Positions 1 through 12,299 of a stretch of 64,000 bases of DNA are shown here, in pieces. Every line of letters begins with the position of its first letter. Position 1 is the stretch's first letter. Origin of the DNA: Rhytidiadelphus loreus (lineage: Eukaryota > Streptophyta > Bryopsida > Hypnales > Hylocomiaceae); assembly GCA_947034895.1 (NCBI GenBank), contig OX344762.1, positions 88,592,981 through 88,656,980 of the forward strand, written 5' to 3'. Both the position numbers and the translations under genes were made by a program. The notes beneath the pieces are model-generated. The model did no database searches. It was not told the DNA's origin and worked only from the letters and a program-made list of their open reading frames with translations.

Positions 1-1736
1 GCACCACCTCGGAATCTTTTGTACATCTGATCGGACAACTTGCATTTGTTAGAATGTGATTACAAGCCCGTTCTGTACCAAGGCAATGTCGCAGTGTCAT
101 TAGAGAGGGTAGAATACTTGACTGGATGTTAATGCCATTACATTTGTTCTCCCTTGGGGTGGCCATTATGCCTACATCTATGCCTTGATTCAGAAATGAG
201 GGGGGGATCGATAAGTTGGTGGACATTTCAAAGGAAAGAGATCTTGAAAGATAACTTGGCTTGTTTTACTTTCCAGGTTTACTGCCCCATGTGCGTATGA
301 TTTCAAAGAGATCCAGGTTGCATCGGTTAAGGTTTGTGGTATGTCAAGCAGTCGAACACACAAATTTATGTTGTAAGAGCATCCTCAATGCAACACTGCA
401 CACAATGGACGTCTAAAGAAGATCAGTGGAACAGAACCTCTCTCACAAATCGGACAGATGATGTCCTCCAATGATTTGCTTTACAGGGCAAGTGGAGAGA
501 ATTTCTATCCTAACTGAAAAAACGGTGAATTATCGCGGTATGTTTGATTCTTGGTTTCCAAGAGGTCCTTCGACATGAATATTCGGCAAAGGCATGAAGT
601 GGACACAGGAGAGCCGAGACTGATTGAGTAACGGTTCGTTTGTCCTGACCAAATAAAATTAATTCTTTGAAACGTTCACAGTGACGTCCCCTTTTCCATA
701 TTTGCCTGATGGTGGAGGTACACAATTCATGTCCGAAACGGTGAATTGGCTTCAGCTAGCGTAACCTCCTGTCACATGTGACTGTTCTTTTTCCTGGTAA
801 CGGTTTTACCGTCATTGTAAAATTCTTGGCAAGAAATATGATAACTTCCCACAACAGCTAGCGCAGGTCTGATCGATGCGTTACGTAGTAAGGAGGAATG
901 TCAACTGGGTGTCAGCAATTATGCACCTGGATGTTCTCGCAATCAAAGTCAATGACATTGTCTTCCACCAACTGAATAGTATCAATTGATCTACTGTCAA
1001 ATAACCAAGAGTATCATTTTAACCTACAGCCACACGAATTGAATGTAACGCTAGCGTCGAACACACGAAAATTTATAATTACAACCTTGCTAATGCCTTG
1101 CTGCTTCAAAGAAAATGATAATCTACAGAATTTCTACATCAAGATACCTTCAAATATTCATTGGAACTTCCGGATCAAGGACATACGGGAAGTTGTTCTA
1201 GAGTGCCATAGCTGGTCGTTCCGGCTCTGATGTTGGCAGCCCTGGTGTTGTTGAAATTATCATCCCTGCGTTCGAGAAGCCTGCTTCCAAGGACAGGAGG
1301 TACAGAAGCTCCATGAAAGCAAGCATCATGACGAAGGCTTCCGAAGTTTTCTGCATCCGATTGAAAAACAATGCAATTGCACGAAGTGTAAGTATCCATT
1401 GAACGCAGACAGTTTTCATGCCACCAAATTTCCAGAACCTGCAGATTCAATCGCATCATCAACATCTGGTAGACTTTCAGATCAACCCCGGCCATACTTT
1501 TTTACTGACTCAAGGCCATCACCACTCTTTCTTTTCTGACACTCAATTTCCCAACATCTCCTTCGTTCACCGTCGGATCACCTAAAAATCGTAGTGACGT
1601 CATTGAGATTAAGCTCGGTACATCCTTTGCTACTTGCATGGCTCAGGCTGTACTATTTTCCAGGCTTCAGATTTGCGTTAACTAGTACATTTCCCCTCTA
1701 AACTGCCACAAAAGAGAGAACCCTGTGACCTAGGCC

Positions 1737-1762
1737 TAAACCCTAAACCTTAAAAACCCTAA
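1737..1762. promoter_or_regulatory. Telo-box cluster (AAACCCTA)
   Basis: Two copies of taaaccctaaacc-type sequence and a third aaaaccctaaa occur within 26 bases. Such interstitial telomere-like boxes are common in plant promoters and 5' UTRs, especially of growth and ribosome-related genes. The only candidate downstream gene is the unresolved minus-strand frame starting at 1495. Confidence 0.4.
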
Positions 1763-2497
1763 AAAAAAATTTAAAAAAAATTAAAATGGAAGAGCAGGAA
1801 AAACGAGATTAGAGGAGACAACAAGAACGCTGCTTAAAAACGTTAATGTACCACGGCCGAATATCCAATCCTTTAACAACCCACCAAAACAAACGGCCTG
1901 GACATGAGCTTTGTCACGAGCTGGGCAGTTGGATCTGACGACACGACCACCTGAACATGATCTCATACAAAATCATACCAGTAAACCACCACAACAGCAA
2001 TCTAAACAATTTTAGACTCAACACTACTCAAACTCCTAAGCCCTGCATGTAAATCTTCTCCAGAAACTCATTACGTTCGAAATCTAACACCAAAGATAGC
2101 TAGCAAGAATTTCCACAAAACCAACACACGTACAGCACTTCCTTGAAATTCACACATACAGCTGACCCAAAACAGGTGACCTACAAGCCCAGCAGCAGTG
2201 CCACTGGAGGCATGCATCCACATTGCAATTGAGGTCGAGCCCACCCAGACAGAGAAGCCCACCCAGGCCTCCCAACATGCATGCAGCAAACGCCATAGCT
2301 GCAGCTCTATACAGTACTAAGTTATATTGCACCAAACGAACCAGACAAAACTTAGCTACAGAGGGATGATGATACTCCTGATAGGAAGCTGAGTTTTGTC
2401 AGTAAAAGTGAAAGTGGCGCAGAGCTTGACTGCAGCAATGGAGGAGGAGGAAGGATCGCATACATGGAGGTGCAAAAGGAACCATTGTAAGTGGTAC

Positions 2498-2532
2498 CTT
2501 GGCTTGGCTTGGCTTGGCTTGGCTTGGCTTGG
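2498..2532. repeat. (CTTGG)7 microsatellite
   Basis: Seven uninterrupted CTTGG pentamers, followed by a near-unit ctttgg. No gene is evident around it. Confidence 0.9.
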
Positions 2533-2726
2533 CTTTGGGGACAGGAATCACAGGATAGAGCTCCAAGTTTCAATGGATTTTGTTGGTGAGTGTGGGGTGG
2601 GGGTGGGGGTGAGTGTTCCTAACGGTTCTTTAAATTCAGGTGACAGCTCTTTAATGGTCTTGGCAGGGGGTACAGCATCAGTGCAGACTTGGTATCATGA
2701 GTTCATGAGTCAGGTAAGGTATCTCA

Positions 2727-2980
2727 GGTGGGTACCCCCCCAAACCGCCACTTTCTGCTAGTATTATTAGAATGGTCAAATTTTCATGTTTTCTTGTTGC
2801 TGGCAAGGGAAAGGGGGTTCCAACGCATCAAAGAATGCAACATTTGAATACAGTATGTAAAAGTTATGAAGGAACAAAGTTTGGTTCTAAAATCGTTTCA
2901 TCCACGTAGGTACATGATTGATTTTGGAGATGTACGTACATAAAGTGAAGATGGTCAATGGCACATTTGGAGTGCCTATC
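2727..2980 (+). mobile_element. MITE-like repeat, GGTACCCC family, copy 1
   Basis: This block is a diverged direct copy of 9469-9739. Shared stretches include caaaccgccac/caaaccgtcac near the start, ttccaac in the middle and tgattttggagatgtac near the end. Ends are roughly inverted: ggtacccccc on the left, and ggagtgcctatc here (ggggtatccacc in copy 2) on the right. There is no coding capacity. I read it as an old non-autonomous element; no target duplication is visible. Confidence 0.55.
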
Positions 2981-2989
2981 TTACACCTA

Positions 2990-3165
2990 AAATCGACCCC
3001 TTTCTAGAGTCGACTACTATTTATTCTTGCATAAAATGTACTCCCACTATTCATGAGAATCTAATAATATTAGTTTTAGAAATACCTATTTTATGCACTT
3101 TGAAAATTCAAAGTTTATTCATACAATGTCCAAAAATGCATTTTAAGAGAATCTAGAATCCCCTT
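2990..3165 (+). repeat. Dispersed repeat, inverted copy at 59440-59608
   Basis: Bases such as ctcccactattcatgagaatct and gcactttgaaaattcaaag recur in reverse orientation at 59440-59608 (gattctcatgaatagtgggag is the matching sense there). At both places a TTAA-bounded 930 bp element lies within about 1.1 kb. Non-coding. Confidence 0.6.
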
Positions 3166-4228
3166 TTGACTACCAACAAGACCCTACAAAAAGGTTTTCA
3201 ATATAATAATGGAAACTATCATGATGGATTGCTTATTGAGATGCTCTTGGGTGTAGTTAATTACTGTATGGTGATGCTTGTTACATCTTTCATTGTGTGG
3301 ATATTTCCAGTTCTTTAACCCCTAAAGCTCTTTTAAATCCCAACTAGTTTTGAATTGGTTTGGTCACTATAAATAAAGTAGAAAAAGTTGTTTTTTTGCA
3401 GGCTTGGATCTCACTCACCTGATGCCTTGAAGACCTAAGTCATTGCAACACAAGCTAAAAATGAGACCTTGCGGTTATAAATTCTTCAAAATGCATCAAA
3501 TTTTATTTACAACTTTTTTTTGTCCAAGGTATTGTTCTTGTGCAATTTTAAGAATATTTTCTTATTTTTTAGTCAAGGAATTGTAGGAGTCTCAGTTATA
3601 ACACCTCCAATAGTACTCCAAATAAATACACCTTATGTTTTGGGGATGTAAAATGTGCAAGAAATGATTGATACCATCAAAATATTCTCTTGGGGATGGC
3701 AAAAATTGCAATTTTGTCAAGGTCAACAACCCCTCCAAAATCATTTTTTCTTCTACAAATAGTTAATTGGATCAGTGACAATGGAGATTCTTTTCACTTT
3801 AGGACACTAGTAGCCTTATAGTTGGTTGAAAGACAAAATAGTTAGCTGCATGGATGGGACAAAGAATAAGTTCTTGCAACAAAATGGTGACCTTGCATTT
3901 TGCCATGATGAACTTTAGTAGTACTAGTGTTGTTGTTTGTATGTCATCTAAAATTGTGACATGTGTTTGAAACAACCCTTGTATGTATTTTTATCTAAAA
4001 TGTATAGGTGGTATTCATGAGAGCATAGGACAAATTATTGGCATGGTTGTTTCTAGCACTGTGGAATACTACAAGATTATAGTATCATAAGCAACATGGC
4101 TTAACATTGTTTCTAACATTGATTATTTAAAGCAAATTCCAAGGTTTCATTTTATACTTGATTGTGTCACCTTAGGCTAAACTTTTGAGGTCTACTTAAC
4201 AAGTTGTTAAATGCGGGGTTAAGTGTTC

Positions 4229-5160
4229 TTTTAACCCCTAAAGTCCCAAGGCCATTTTTCTGTCAAAAACCACTCAAAACTGCCATTTCTACTGCGTTGG
4301 TCAAAAGAAAAGAAAAAACTTTTTTTGAAACTGAACCGTATGATCTTAAACTTTACTTGTTTTAGATCATGTTGTAAAAATTTCATGAAGTTTGACCGTA
4401 CAGATTGAGAGAAATGAGCATTCAAAGTTGAAAAAACAAGTTTTTTTGAACACTGGACTGCAATTTTAGATGACTTCGATCTCTATTTGTGGAAAAAAAT
4501 TACATTGTGGAGTTTGAATTTAAAATTTATTGTGTTGAGGAATTGAGTTGGGAGTCTAGGAAAAAAAATTCAAAAAATAACAACTTGATTTTCATACTTC
4601 AAAAAATTGTCAAGTAGAAGTAGGTCCAAGATTGAAAGAAAAACTAAATTGATAATAGCTCTTAGATGGAATTGAAATACAATAATTCCAACGGTGAGAT
4701 TGTTCTTACAAGCAAATTTAACCTTTTCAAAAAAAAAATTTGAAAAAATTTGAAAATTGCATTCTGAGATGAATCCTACAAGTTTTTTTTTCCAAAAAGA
4801 TGCTTAGATTGCCCGAAAATAAGATTGTTCATAACTTTCACATCACTAATCAAAGTGGAGTGAATCAAAGCTTCAGATGTAGACAAAAACATTATCTTTG
4901 AGAAAAAAAATTAGAAAAATTTTATTTTGAATTTTTGCAATATTTTTTGTGCTGCCCGCCGAGTTCAGTTTCAGGCTTTTTGTGGTATAACTTTTGTTTT
5001 CGGGCACCGATTGAAATAAAAATTATATTCCCACAAAGCTTATCAGATTTTCTATCTTCAAAAAAAGTTTCAAAAAATTAGGGTAAAATTTCAGCCCATA
5101 GGAACCTGCCCGAATTCCAAATTGTCCCCCGAGGGGACAATGGGACTTTAGGGGTTAAAA
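4229..5160 (+). mobile_element. TTAA-bounded non-autonomous element, copy 1 (932 bp)
   Basis: The element has 20-base perfect inverted termini (ttttaacccctaaagtccca at 4229-4248 and its complement at 5141-5160). TTAA sits at each end, immediately outside CCCCTAAAGTCCCA. A copy about 90% alike, in direct orientation, lies at 59618-60548, and diverged inverted copies lie at 14441-15353 and about 30008-30800. No frame of useful length is present, so it depends on a transposase from elsewhere. TTAA targets and C-rich tips recall piggyBac termini, which is why I suggest that superfamily; the inside matches nothing I know. Confidence 0.75.
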
Positions 5161-6204
5161 ATTGATTGCCCGCTAAATACTTTGTCAATGTTGACTTCTA
5201 ACATGGATATAGGGAGTGTATGAATTTCTATGTGGAGCTGAGTTGGCATCACCATTCATGTCATTAATACTAAGGTGGACCTTTGAAAATACTACATGGA
5301 AATTAGACAAATATAACTAAGAATTTATGACCACTAATAGGCATATGAGACAAGGTTTACAAGCACCACAATTAGTCATTTAGAGCCATTTGCTTTGACA
5401 AATGCATCTAGGGGATATATGATACATGTTATTTCCTTTAGCGTGTTCTCACTATTCTAGCATCTTGGGACCTCGATTAGCTCTCAACTTGGCACCTAGT
5501 CATTTTTTATTGTTATTAGTTGCATTATTCTGACTATGAATAGTGATAATCGCATTGCTTATCATTACTAGATATAGTAAAAAAAAATTGGCACCAAATT
5601 TGCCCAAGACTATCCTTTTACTTGTTTCAATGACAATTCCACCATCAACTATTACATTTAGTTAGTCACTGCTATTCCTAACTACCAAACTTTGTATCAA
5701 TATATTTTATGATCTTTGTAGTCAAAGCAATTTGAATATTTGATTGACTTCAATCATCTTCATAATGTATATGCAATTACGTTCAATTTTTGTCTACAAA
5801 TGTGCTATTGTAAATAGTCATGAATCATAGATTTCATGATTATTATTGGTATTAATGGCCCATCACTACCACTAGTAATGGCATCACTTCTAGAAAAATG
5901 TACAATTGGGAGGTTTTGAAACGTATCTTTTGTAAGATTTCAAAATGTACATTAATAAAATAATTTGAAATGTATAAAAGCAAGTTGAAATCTTTATTCA
6001 TACTACATTTTGCCAATTGAATTGATTGTAAACATCATCATTTGCTGGAATCTATGTTATCTCATTCAAATCTCTAGACCCTAAAAAGAATCATAAAATC
6101 TATTAAACAACTCTGAATCTACATAAATCATCACTAAATCTATAAAAATACCTTTGCATCAAGGAAACCAATTTGAATCAATGTAAGAAAACTTATTATA
6201 CATA

Positions 6205-6415
6205 TACACCCTCCATCCCAAAATGATATTCTGGTTCTCCTAGCAATAAATTCAATGTTGCATTTTGAAAAAGGCTCCAAAACTCAAAGTTTCATGACGA
6301 AAGGAGTGCACCAAACCCTACTTATACTAGAAATGGGTTGAAATAATATTATTTTCAGCAAAAAATTCTTTAACATTTTATCCAACCGAAAGATCGTTTG
6401 AGGTTGGAAGGAGTA
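6205..6415 (+). mobile_element. Stowaway-like MITE
   Basis: The left end reads TA-caccctccatccc and the right end ggttggaaggag-TA, which fits the CTCC-type tips and TA target of Tc1/mariner Stowaway elements. The interior (tgaaaaaggctc, aaactcaaag, cctacttata) recurs in the same orientation at 22262-22445. Length about 211 bp, non-coding. Confidence 0.55.
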
Positions 6416-8125
6416 TATTATAAGTACATATACATTCCAATATCTACTTCTAAATATAACCACACTTATATTATAAAATCTATATCTAAAGCAAAATCTA
6501 GAAGACCAATCACATTTGAAATAACATCCAATAATGCCATGTTAAGTTTATAAATGCAAATAACTTTTGAAGAAAATAAAATTGATATACATTGACTCAC
6601 GAAACTAAGTCAGTGTTAGGGACATTTGTATTTACAAAGTAATAGCACAAGAATGAGTGAAGAAAAAGGAAAAGTGTGAACACAAAAATTGTAGTATGGG
6701 AGGTATTTTGCACTTTTACAAAAATTTGAAGCAAAATGTTATGGTTCAAAAGTTGATGAATCTCAAAGTTTGCAACCTTACACTTAGTTTTGGCCTTCAT
6801 TTCTAAAAGTACTCTAACAAATTTTGAAATTGCTTTTTCAATACCACAAAATTAGTCACATGTCTTTATATACACTCTAGAAAACCCTTTTTTAGTGAAA
6901 TTATCAAAAATTATTTTTATACCTTTTAAAATTATTTAGAACTTTAAAAATGCATTTAATACTTATATAAATGGAATTTGAGAACTTTTGATCAAATCAA
7001 TGGTATAGGATATTCTTAGCAATCCTAAAGAATCTATAAGTTGCCTATAAACCATTGCTAGATTGAAATTGCAATTTTTTTTTATATAAACATCATATTA
7101 AAAAAAACTCTAATAATTAGTTAAACATATGTTTTTCAACACTCAACAATGATGCTAGTGCCCAAAAATGTCAACTCCCTTAACACATTGGATTGTATCT
7201 AACAATCTTTGATCTTCTTGTACTTGTATAAAAAATAATTTTGACCAATAAAATGACATAATATATATTTTTAAACACTTGTATATCATGTATTTGATCA
7301 ATGGAATACTTTAAAACCCTTAAGAACCAAAGGATAGTCTAAATTTTCCAAGTTATAAAGTTGTATCATTGAACACAACTGAGAACAATAATTATTTAAT
7401 AGTAAATTGCAAAATGTGATCCATATCTCATATCCATAGAGTTGGATCATTCGATGCACTAGACAATATTTTTCAATAAAACTCTTTGGTATAAATCAAG
7501 TGGTAGAAGACCAAGGAAATGACCCATGAAAAGATCTATAAGTGGTATAAGTTGCAATGTGGATCTTTTCAAGGGTAATTTTTTTGGTCTACAAAGACCC
7601 TATTTCTAATAGTGATTAAAATATTAAATATTAAAAATCCTTCTAAAATTGATTATAGATTGAATATGTGTAATTTTCAAAAGATTTGTTTGCATTAAGT
7701 TCCAAAATACAAAGTTCTAGTTATCGTGTTTTTTGAATATTTAAAAAAAAATTCAAGTCATTTCTTGAACTGTTAAATTTATTTTTTGAGATCAAACATA
7801 TCCATAGCTTCTGAACTATAGGATATTTGTAAGGAAAAGTTTTGAAAGCCATATGCTAAAAGTATAATATAATTAATAGAAGAGTCCGCTAATATTTAGA
7901 TGGATGAAAAAAACAAGATTTTATGTGATTGAAACATGCTTACATTCATCAATTGTTGAAAATTTGAACATCTAGTTCTAAAAGAATTATTCCTATAAGG
8001 ACAAACCTAGAACCATGTATTTAAATTTCAAAATCCTTCACACTATTTGCCGTTATATACAAATGATTTTTCGGATTCTATTTCTCAAAGATGAATCCAC
8101 ATATCTTCAATAATTATACACATTA

Positions 8126-8193
8126 GATGAGATCCGGGGGGGCTGGAAGGCCGTTTCAGGCCCGTTCCCAACTCCGTTCCCCCCGGTCTCATC
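8126..8193. repeat. GC-rich imperfect hairpin
   Basis: gatgagatccgggggg at 8126 pairs with ccccccggtctcatc ending at 8193, with a GC-rich loop of about 36 bases. It is an abrupt GC-rich island in AT-rich DNA. It may be the remnant of an inserted element's end; no gene is attached. Confidence 0.45.
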
Positions 8194-9468
8194 GAACACC
8201 GGTGTCGGAAAAAAAAATTTAAAAATTAAAAAAATTAAAAAAAAAGTTAAAATTTCCTTTTTTTTTCCAAAAAAAATAACATGACAGTTACTCGGCCAGG
8301 TTAGCGTAGCTTGCGAATGACGGGGTTTCGACGGGTTTCTAGATGGAAACTCATAGCCTTCCACAGTAGCAAAAAAACATGTAATGATTTCAGATTGTTT
8401 TGTGGTGATTGAAATTAATGTGAATATTTTGGAAAAAATGGAAAAATACACATCAAGTACAAAATATGCTCAAAACTCTAAAGATGTCACTAGATGTGTA
8501 TATTATAGTGTGGATCATTATGGTATAAACCAAATTTAATTGCAATTCTATAATTAGAAGATCTAAGAATTGGATTTAGACATGCAAAGTTAATTGTGAA
8601 ATTAAATGTTATATTTTAGGAATTTTTCAAATTGGAGTAAAATCTAGTGATAATATTCTTCATTTGGCATTAGCAGGTTCAATTTCTCAAAAAATATTTA
8701 CAACTAACATTCATCTCAAGAGTATGAATCTAAAAGTTGTCAATATTCACTAGAAAAGTTGTCATATTTTGTGATTCATGGATTAACTTGCAAAAACCTT
8801 GTCCATGATTATTATCATCAATCATGAAAGCATCCTTTGATAAAATGAATACTTGCATTTTATGTTTCTACATTATTCCTCAAAGTCACCCATTGGACAA
8901 ATTGAGTCTAGAATAGCATTACATGGTTAATCATTTTCATCTAGGTTAAATATACTCAAGGGAGTCAAGAGAAAAAATGAAATGAAAGAATCGCAATCCT
9001 TCATTGTGTAGAATTTATTTGAAGTCATTTATTAACTACATTATGAATCAATTATGTTCTAAGTGACAAATTCTACACAACGATAGGCACAAAGACATGA
9101 CATTCTCTATTGTATGATATTAACATGTTGAACTAAAGTACACATGTATTTTATGGTCTCCTATCCAATTGTATCCCTATTTGCACTAGTTCAAGAATTT
9201 TGGGCTAAAATGTTAGGAGATTATACATGGAGACACAACTAAGAAAGGACTAAACATGAGTACTATGGCAATGGGCTAGGCAATATTTCACTCAAAAACA
9301 ATACAACTTTTTTCCAAGGGAATATTAGGCAATATGTTCTCCCATTCTCTATGGATGAAATTATTGATTTACTACATATTCTAAGGACTAAATTGTTTTT
9401 TGGGGATGAATGTACACTCTTTTAGATGAATCGCTTAAATTTCATTCACATTTCATCCATTTATATAA

Positions 9469-9739
9469 GGTTGGTACCCCCCAAACCGTCACTTTTTGCT
9501 ATTGTGTCAAATTTCTATTAATATGCTGGTTGAATTTCCATATTTTCTTGTTGGCAAATGAAAGAGGTTCCAACAAAACACAACATTGGGACACCGTATG
9601 CAAAAGTTATAAAGGGTCAAAGTTCTTTTGGTAGATGTTCTAAAAATCATTTCTTCCACATAGATACATATTGATTTTGGAGATGTACACCGAGTGAGGA
9701 GGACAATTTCAGGTCAATAGTGCATTTGGGGTATCCACC
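9469..9739 (+). mobile_element. MITE-like repeat, GGTACCCC family, copy 2
   Basis: Direct, diverged copy of 2727-2980. Left end ggttggtacccccc and right end ttggggtatccacc are inverted relative to each other. Internal matches include cttgttggcaa, ggttccaac and gattttggagatgtac. Non-coding. Confidence 0.55.
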
Positions 9740-10714
9740 TTTGTTGTAGACAACTATATCACTACTCTATTTTCTTTTCCAATGAAATTCCGTTTCATTT
9801 ATGTAAAGAGAAAAAAAAATGCATCACTCTAATAAAGATTACTTTTTGCACTGCCCAAAATAAATGCCAAAAAAATCCGTGATGGGGCATGCATAACTTC
9901 AAATGTTGGAGTAACCTTTCATCTTGTCATTCATATTGTAAGGTAACATGTCCATAAAGCGCTCAGGCTCTACAATCGCCCACCACCTGAAATGTATACT
10001 ATTTGTACATGTTTCTTTTTCATCATATCAGCAATGTACAAATACTTTACATTTCAGGAAGTGGACGATTTCAAAGCCCACTACATTTGAACTTCAAAAA
10101 TTCATAACTAATTCTAGAAAGCTCCAAAACATATGAAACAAGTTGGGTTAGATGCCAATTCCACTTGTCTTTCAAGGATAATTTTACTGAAGTTTCACCT
10201 CCCTGAAAATCAGTTCCAGCTCTTAAATGATCGATTTATGGACCTGTTACTGTACACTCACACCATCACAAACTTAACTTGACTGAAGTTATTTTCTGAG
10301 AGACACATCTGACAAGACGAGAGGAACGTCAAGGTTGGCAAGGCTGGTGCAAATTTAGAAAGAGATGCACGCCATTCTCATTCAAATTTAGACCAAATTA
10401 AGTTAAGCACAGCATGACAGAGATCACACTATATTCGGCACATCCTGTACTTGGTACTGCATTATTTGTTTGACAATCGTTGTGGTGTACCTTTTAGTTC
10501 AAAACTGATCATGAGATTTAGTGTTTGCAACACAAATTACAAACTCTAACATTAAATGGCAGCAAACAACGCTTTGAATGTTACCACACCAAATGTCTAC
10601 ATGAACACTAATTGTCAACTCAATTTCTACCAAGTAATTTTAATTAGTATTGGAATAGTTCATCTGGCACTAAATTAGTATCCAATGTGAACATTTTACC
10701 CTTGAGTGCATCGA

Positions 10715-11010
10715 CGTCCAATTTTTGAACAACGAACAAATTGAAAATCACTTTTCTTTATCCTTATTGCTTGGATGAAAGTCGTCGTGATTTGTGGAGA
10801 TACTTTATGAAGTTGTTGTCCTATGTGACTTATGGTTGAATTTGGTGTTACTAGAGTACATATTTTTTCTAAAATTACAAATGTAGAAGTGTGTCAAGTC
10901 GTTGACCAAGCCAAAATTGCATCGACTCTAGTTCAAAAACTAGATTTGTAAAAATGAGGTCATAGATTTAAAGAACACAAAAATTTCACAAAAATCACCA
11001 TATCAAGAGA
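10715..11010 (+). repeat. Old dispersed repeat, uninterrupted copy
   Basis: This stretch matches 37488-38016 in the same orientation (gaagttgttgtcctat, tttggtgttactagagtac, aaaaatgaggtcatag). The 37.5 kb copy is split by a 238 bp element, so this copy preserves the pre-insertion state at about 10820 (gtcctatgtgacttatgg). Confidence 0.7.
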
Positions 11011-11511
11011 ACTTCATTTCAAATCCATTTGAACAAATTTTACTCAAAAAAATGACAATATTTTGCTTGTAATTGAATTTAGAAGGAATTTAGAATTTTT
11101 CCTTTCAAAATTTATAGAAAAGAATTGGTGATAGCATTGGTGAATCTAACCATACGGATGGAATCTAAAACTCAAAGTCTAAAACTATTATTTGCATATC
11201 AATTCCAAAATATTCCTCCAAATAATACTTTATAATGATTTTTCTCAAATCATTAATTCTCAAGATGACTCTAAGTAAATGTTTAGGGGTTAATGTCAAT
11301 ATGAACACTAATTGTCAACAAGATGAGAATTAGGGTGAGTTATATAATAGAGTAAATACACTAGCTATAGGCATCATAACATTAAATATTATTATTCGTG
11401 TAGTAAGAAAGTTTGAACAAATTTCTTAAGTCTTTCTCTTGAGGCTTAGACTAGTTATTTTCAATACCGTAGTACCTTATCAGGTTCGGCAAAAATTAAT
11501 TGTTTTTAAGG

Positions 11512-12062
11512 CTCGGGGTGTCCATTAGAAACCATGCGCAAACAAAACTTTGGACCCCCTATATACTTTTTGAATTTTAAATAAAACAAAATTAAAAAAA
11601 TATGAATAGATTTTCCTACTTTGAAAGTTTATGTTTAGAATTATTGATATTTTTATTTGTTAATAATAATTAGTTACAAATTTTTGAAGTAAAAAGATAC
11701 ACTGTAGAACTGAAAAATAACTTTCACACCCCTATATTATATAAGAAAAAATTGTTTAAAAAATGAACAAAAAATTCCTAAAAATAACTCATTATTGAAA
11801 GCTCATTTTGAGTTGAATATTGACTCAATGGTCATCTAAATGTGTCCTCTATAATTATTTGAGTTGAAAAACATGCCATTTTAGTTCATTTTCAACCTTT
11901 TCTAGAAATCATTTCATATTTTATTTGAGTTGGAAATTTTGTCAATAGAAAGCTATAGTCATTATTAAACAATGTTCAAAATTTTAGGTTGAAATTATAG
12001 TTTATTAGAAACCACTTGTTCGCACGTGGTTTGTTATAGTAAAACTAAGTGCACCCCCCGAG
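11512..12062 (+). mobile_element. Mutator-like MITE, interior family shared with 20456 and 62189
   Basis: The interior (bending through ttcacacccctatattatat, aaaaacatgccattttag, gaaattatagtttattag) is shared with 62189-62770 in the same orientation and with 20456-21037 in reverse. The tips are ctcggggtg on the left and caccccccgag on the right. Unlike the other two copies I see no clean target duplication, so this is the oldest or a rearranged copy. Non-coding. Confidence 0.6.
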
Positions 12063-12299
12063 ACCTCGCGTGTTCTCTACATGAGCTTGAATATAGAGAA
12101 TTGGGCCCAACTTTTACTGAGTTCTCTATAAATTTGGGGTAGAAATCTTGTTTCGAGACTGGTGCGCACAAGCTTCTGTATCCCCATCCCCATCTGAGGT
12201 CCTCTCCCTAAATTTTTAGGGATACATAACAAATTGGTGGGGGATGCTCTTAGCAAGGATGGCGTGTGCACGGACAGTTTGTTTCATGGCATTTGGACA

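Larger units (their letters stand above)
1..2700. other. Mid-GC flank, no resolved gene
   Basis: Base composition is more balanced here than in the AT-rich DNA that follows, as expected next to a gene. On the minus strand an ATG at 1495 opens a frame beginning MAGVDLKVYQ, and a second frame over 1198-1419 reads as a hydrophobic peptide (MKTVCVQWILTLRAIALFF...). A telo-box lies about 240 bases upstream of that ATG, so a small minus-strand gene is possible, but I could not build a convincing spliced product and recognise no domain. The first 500 bases could be the tail of a gene beyond the left edge. No function is assigned. Confidence 0.3.
5161..11511. other. AT-rich repeat desert
   Basis: Roughly 6 kb of AT-rich sequence with long A and T runs, stops in every frame and no recognisable protein. 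It holds the Stowaway-like element at 6205-6415, a GC-rich hairpin at 8126-8193, a MITE copy at 9469-9739 and an old dispersed repeat at 10715-11010. Between these I see nothing I can name. Confidence 0.7.

Noticed and set aside
2585..2612. G-quadruplex in the gtggggtgggggtgggggtg tract.
   Set aside because: Only three G runs are separated by loops, so a standard four-run quadruplex is not supported.
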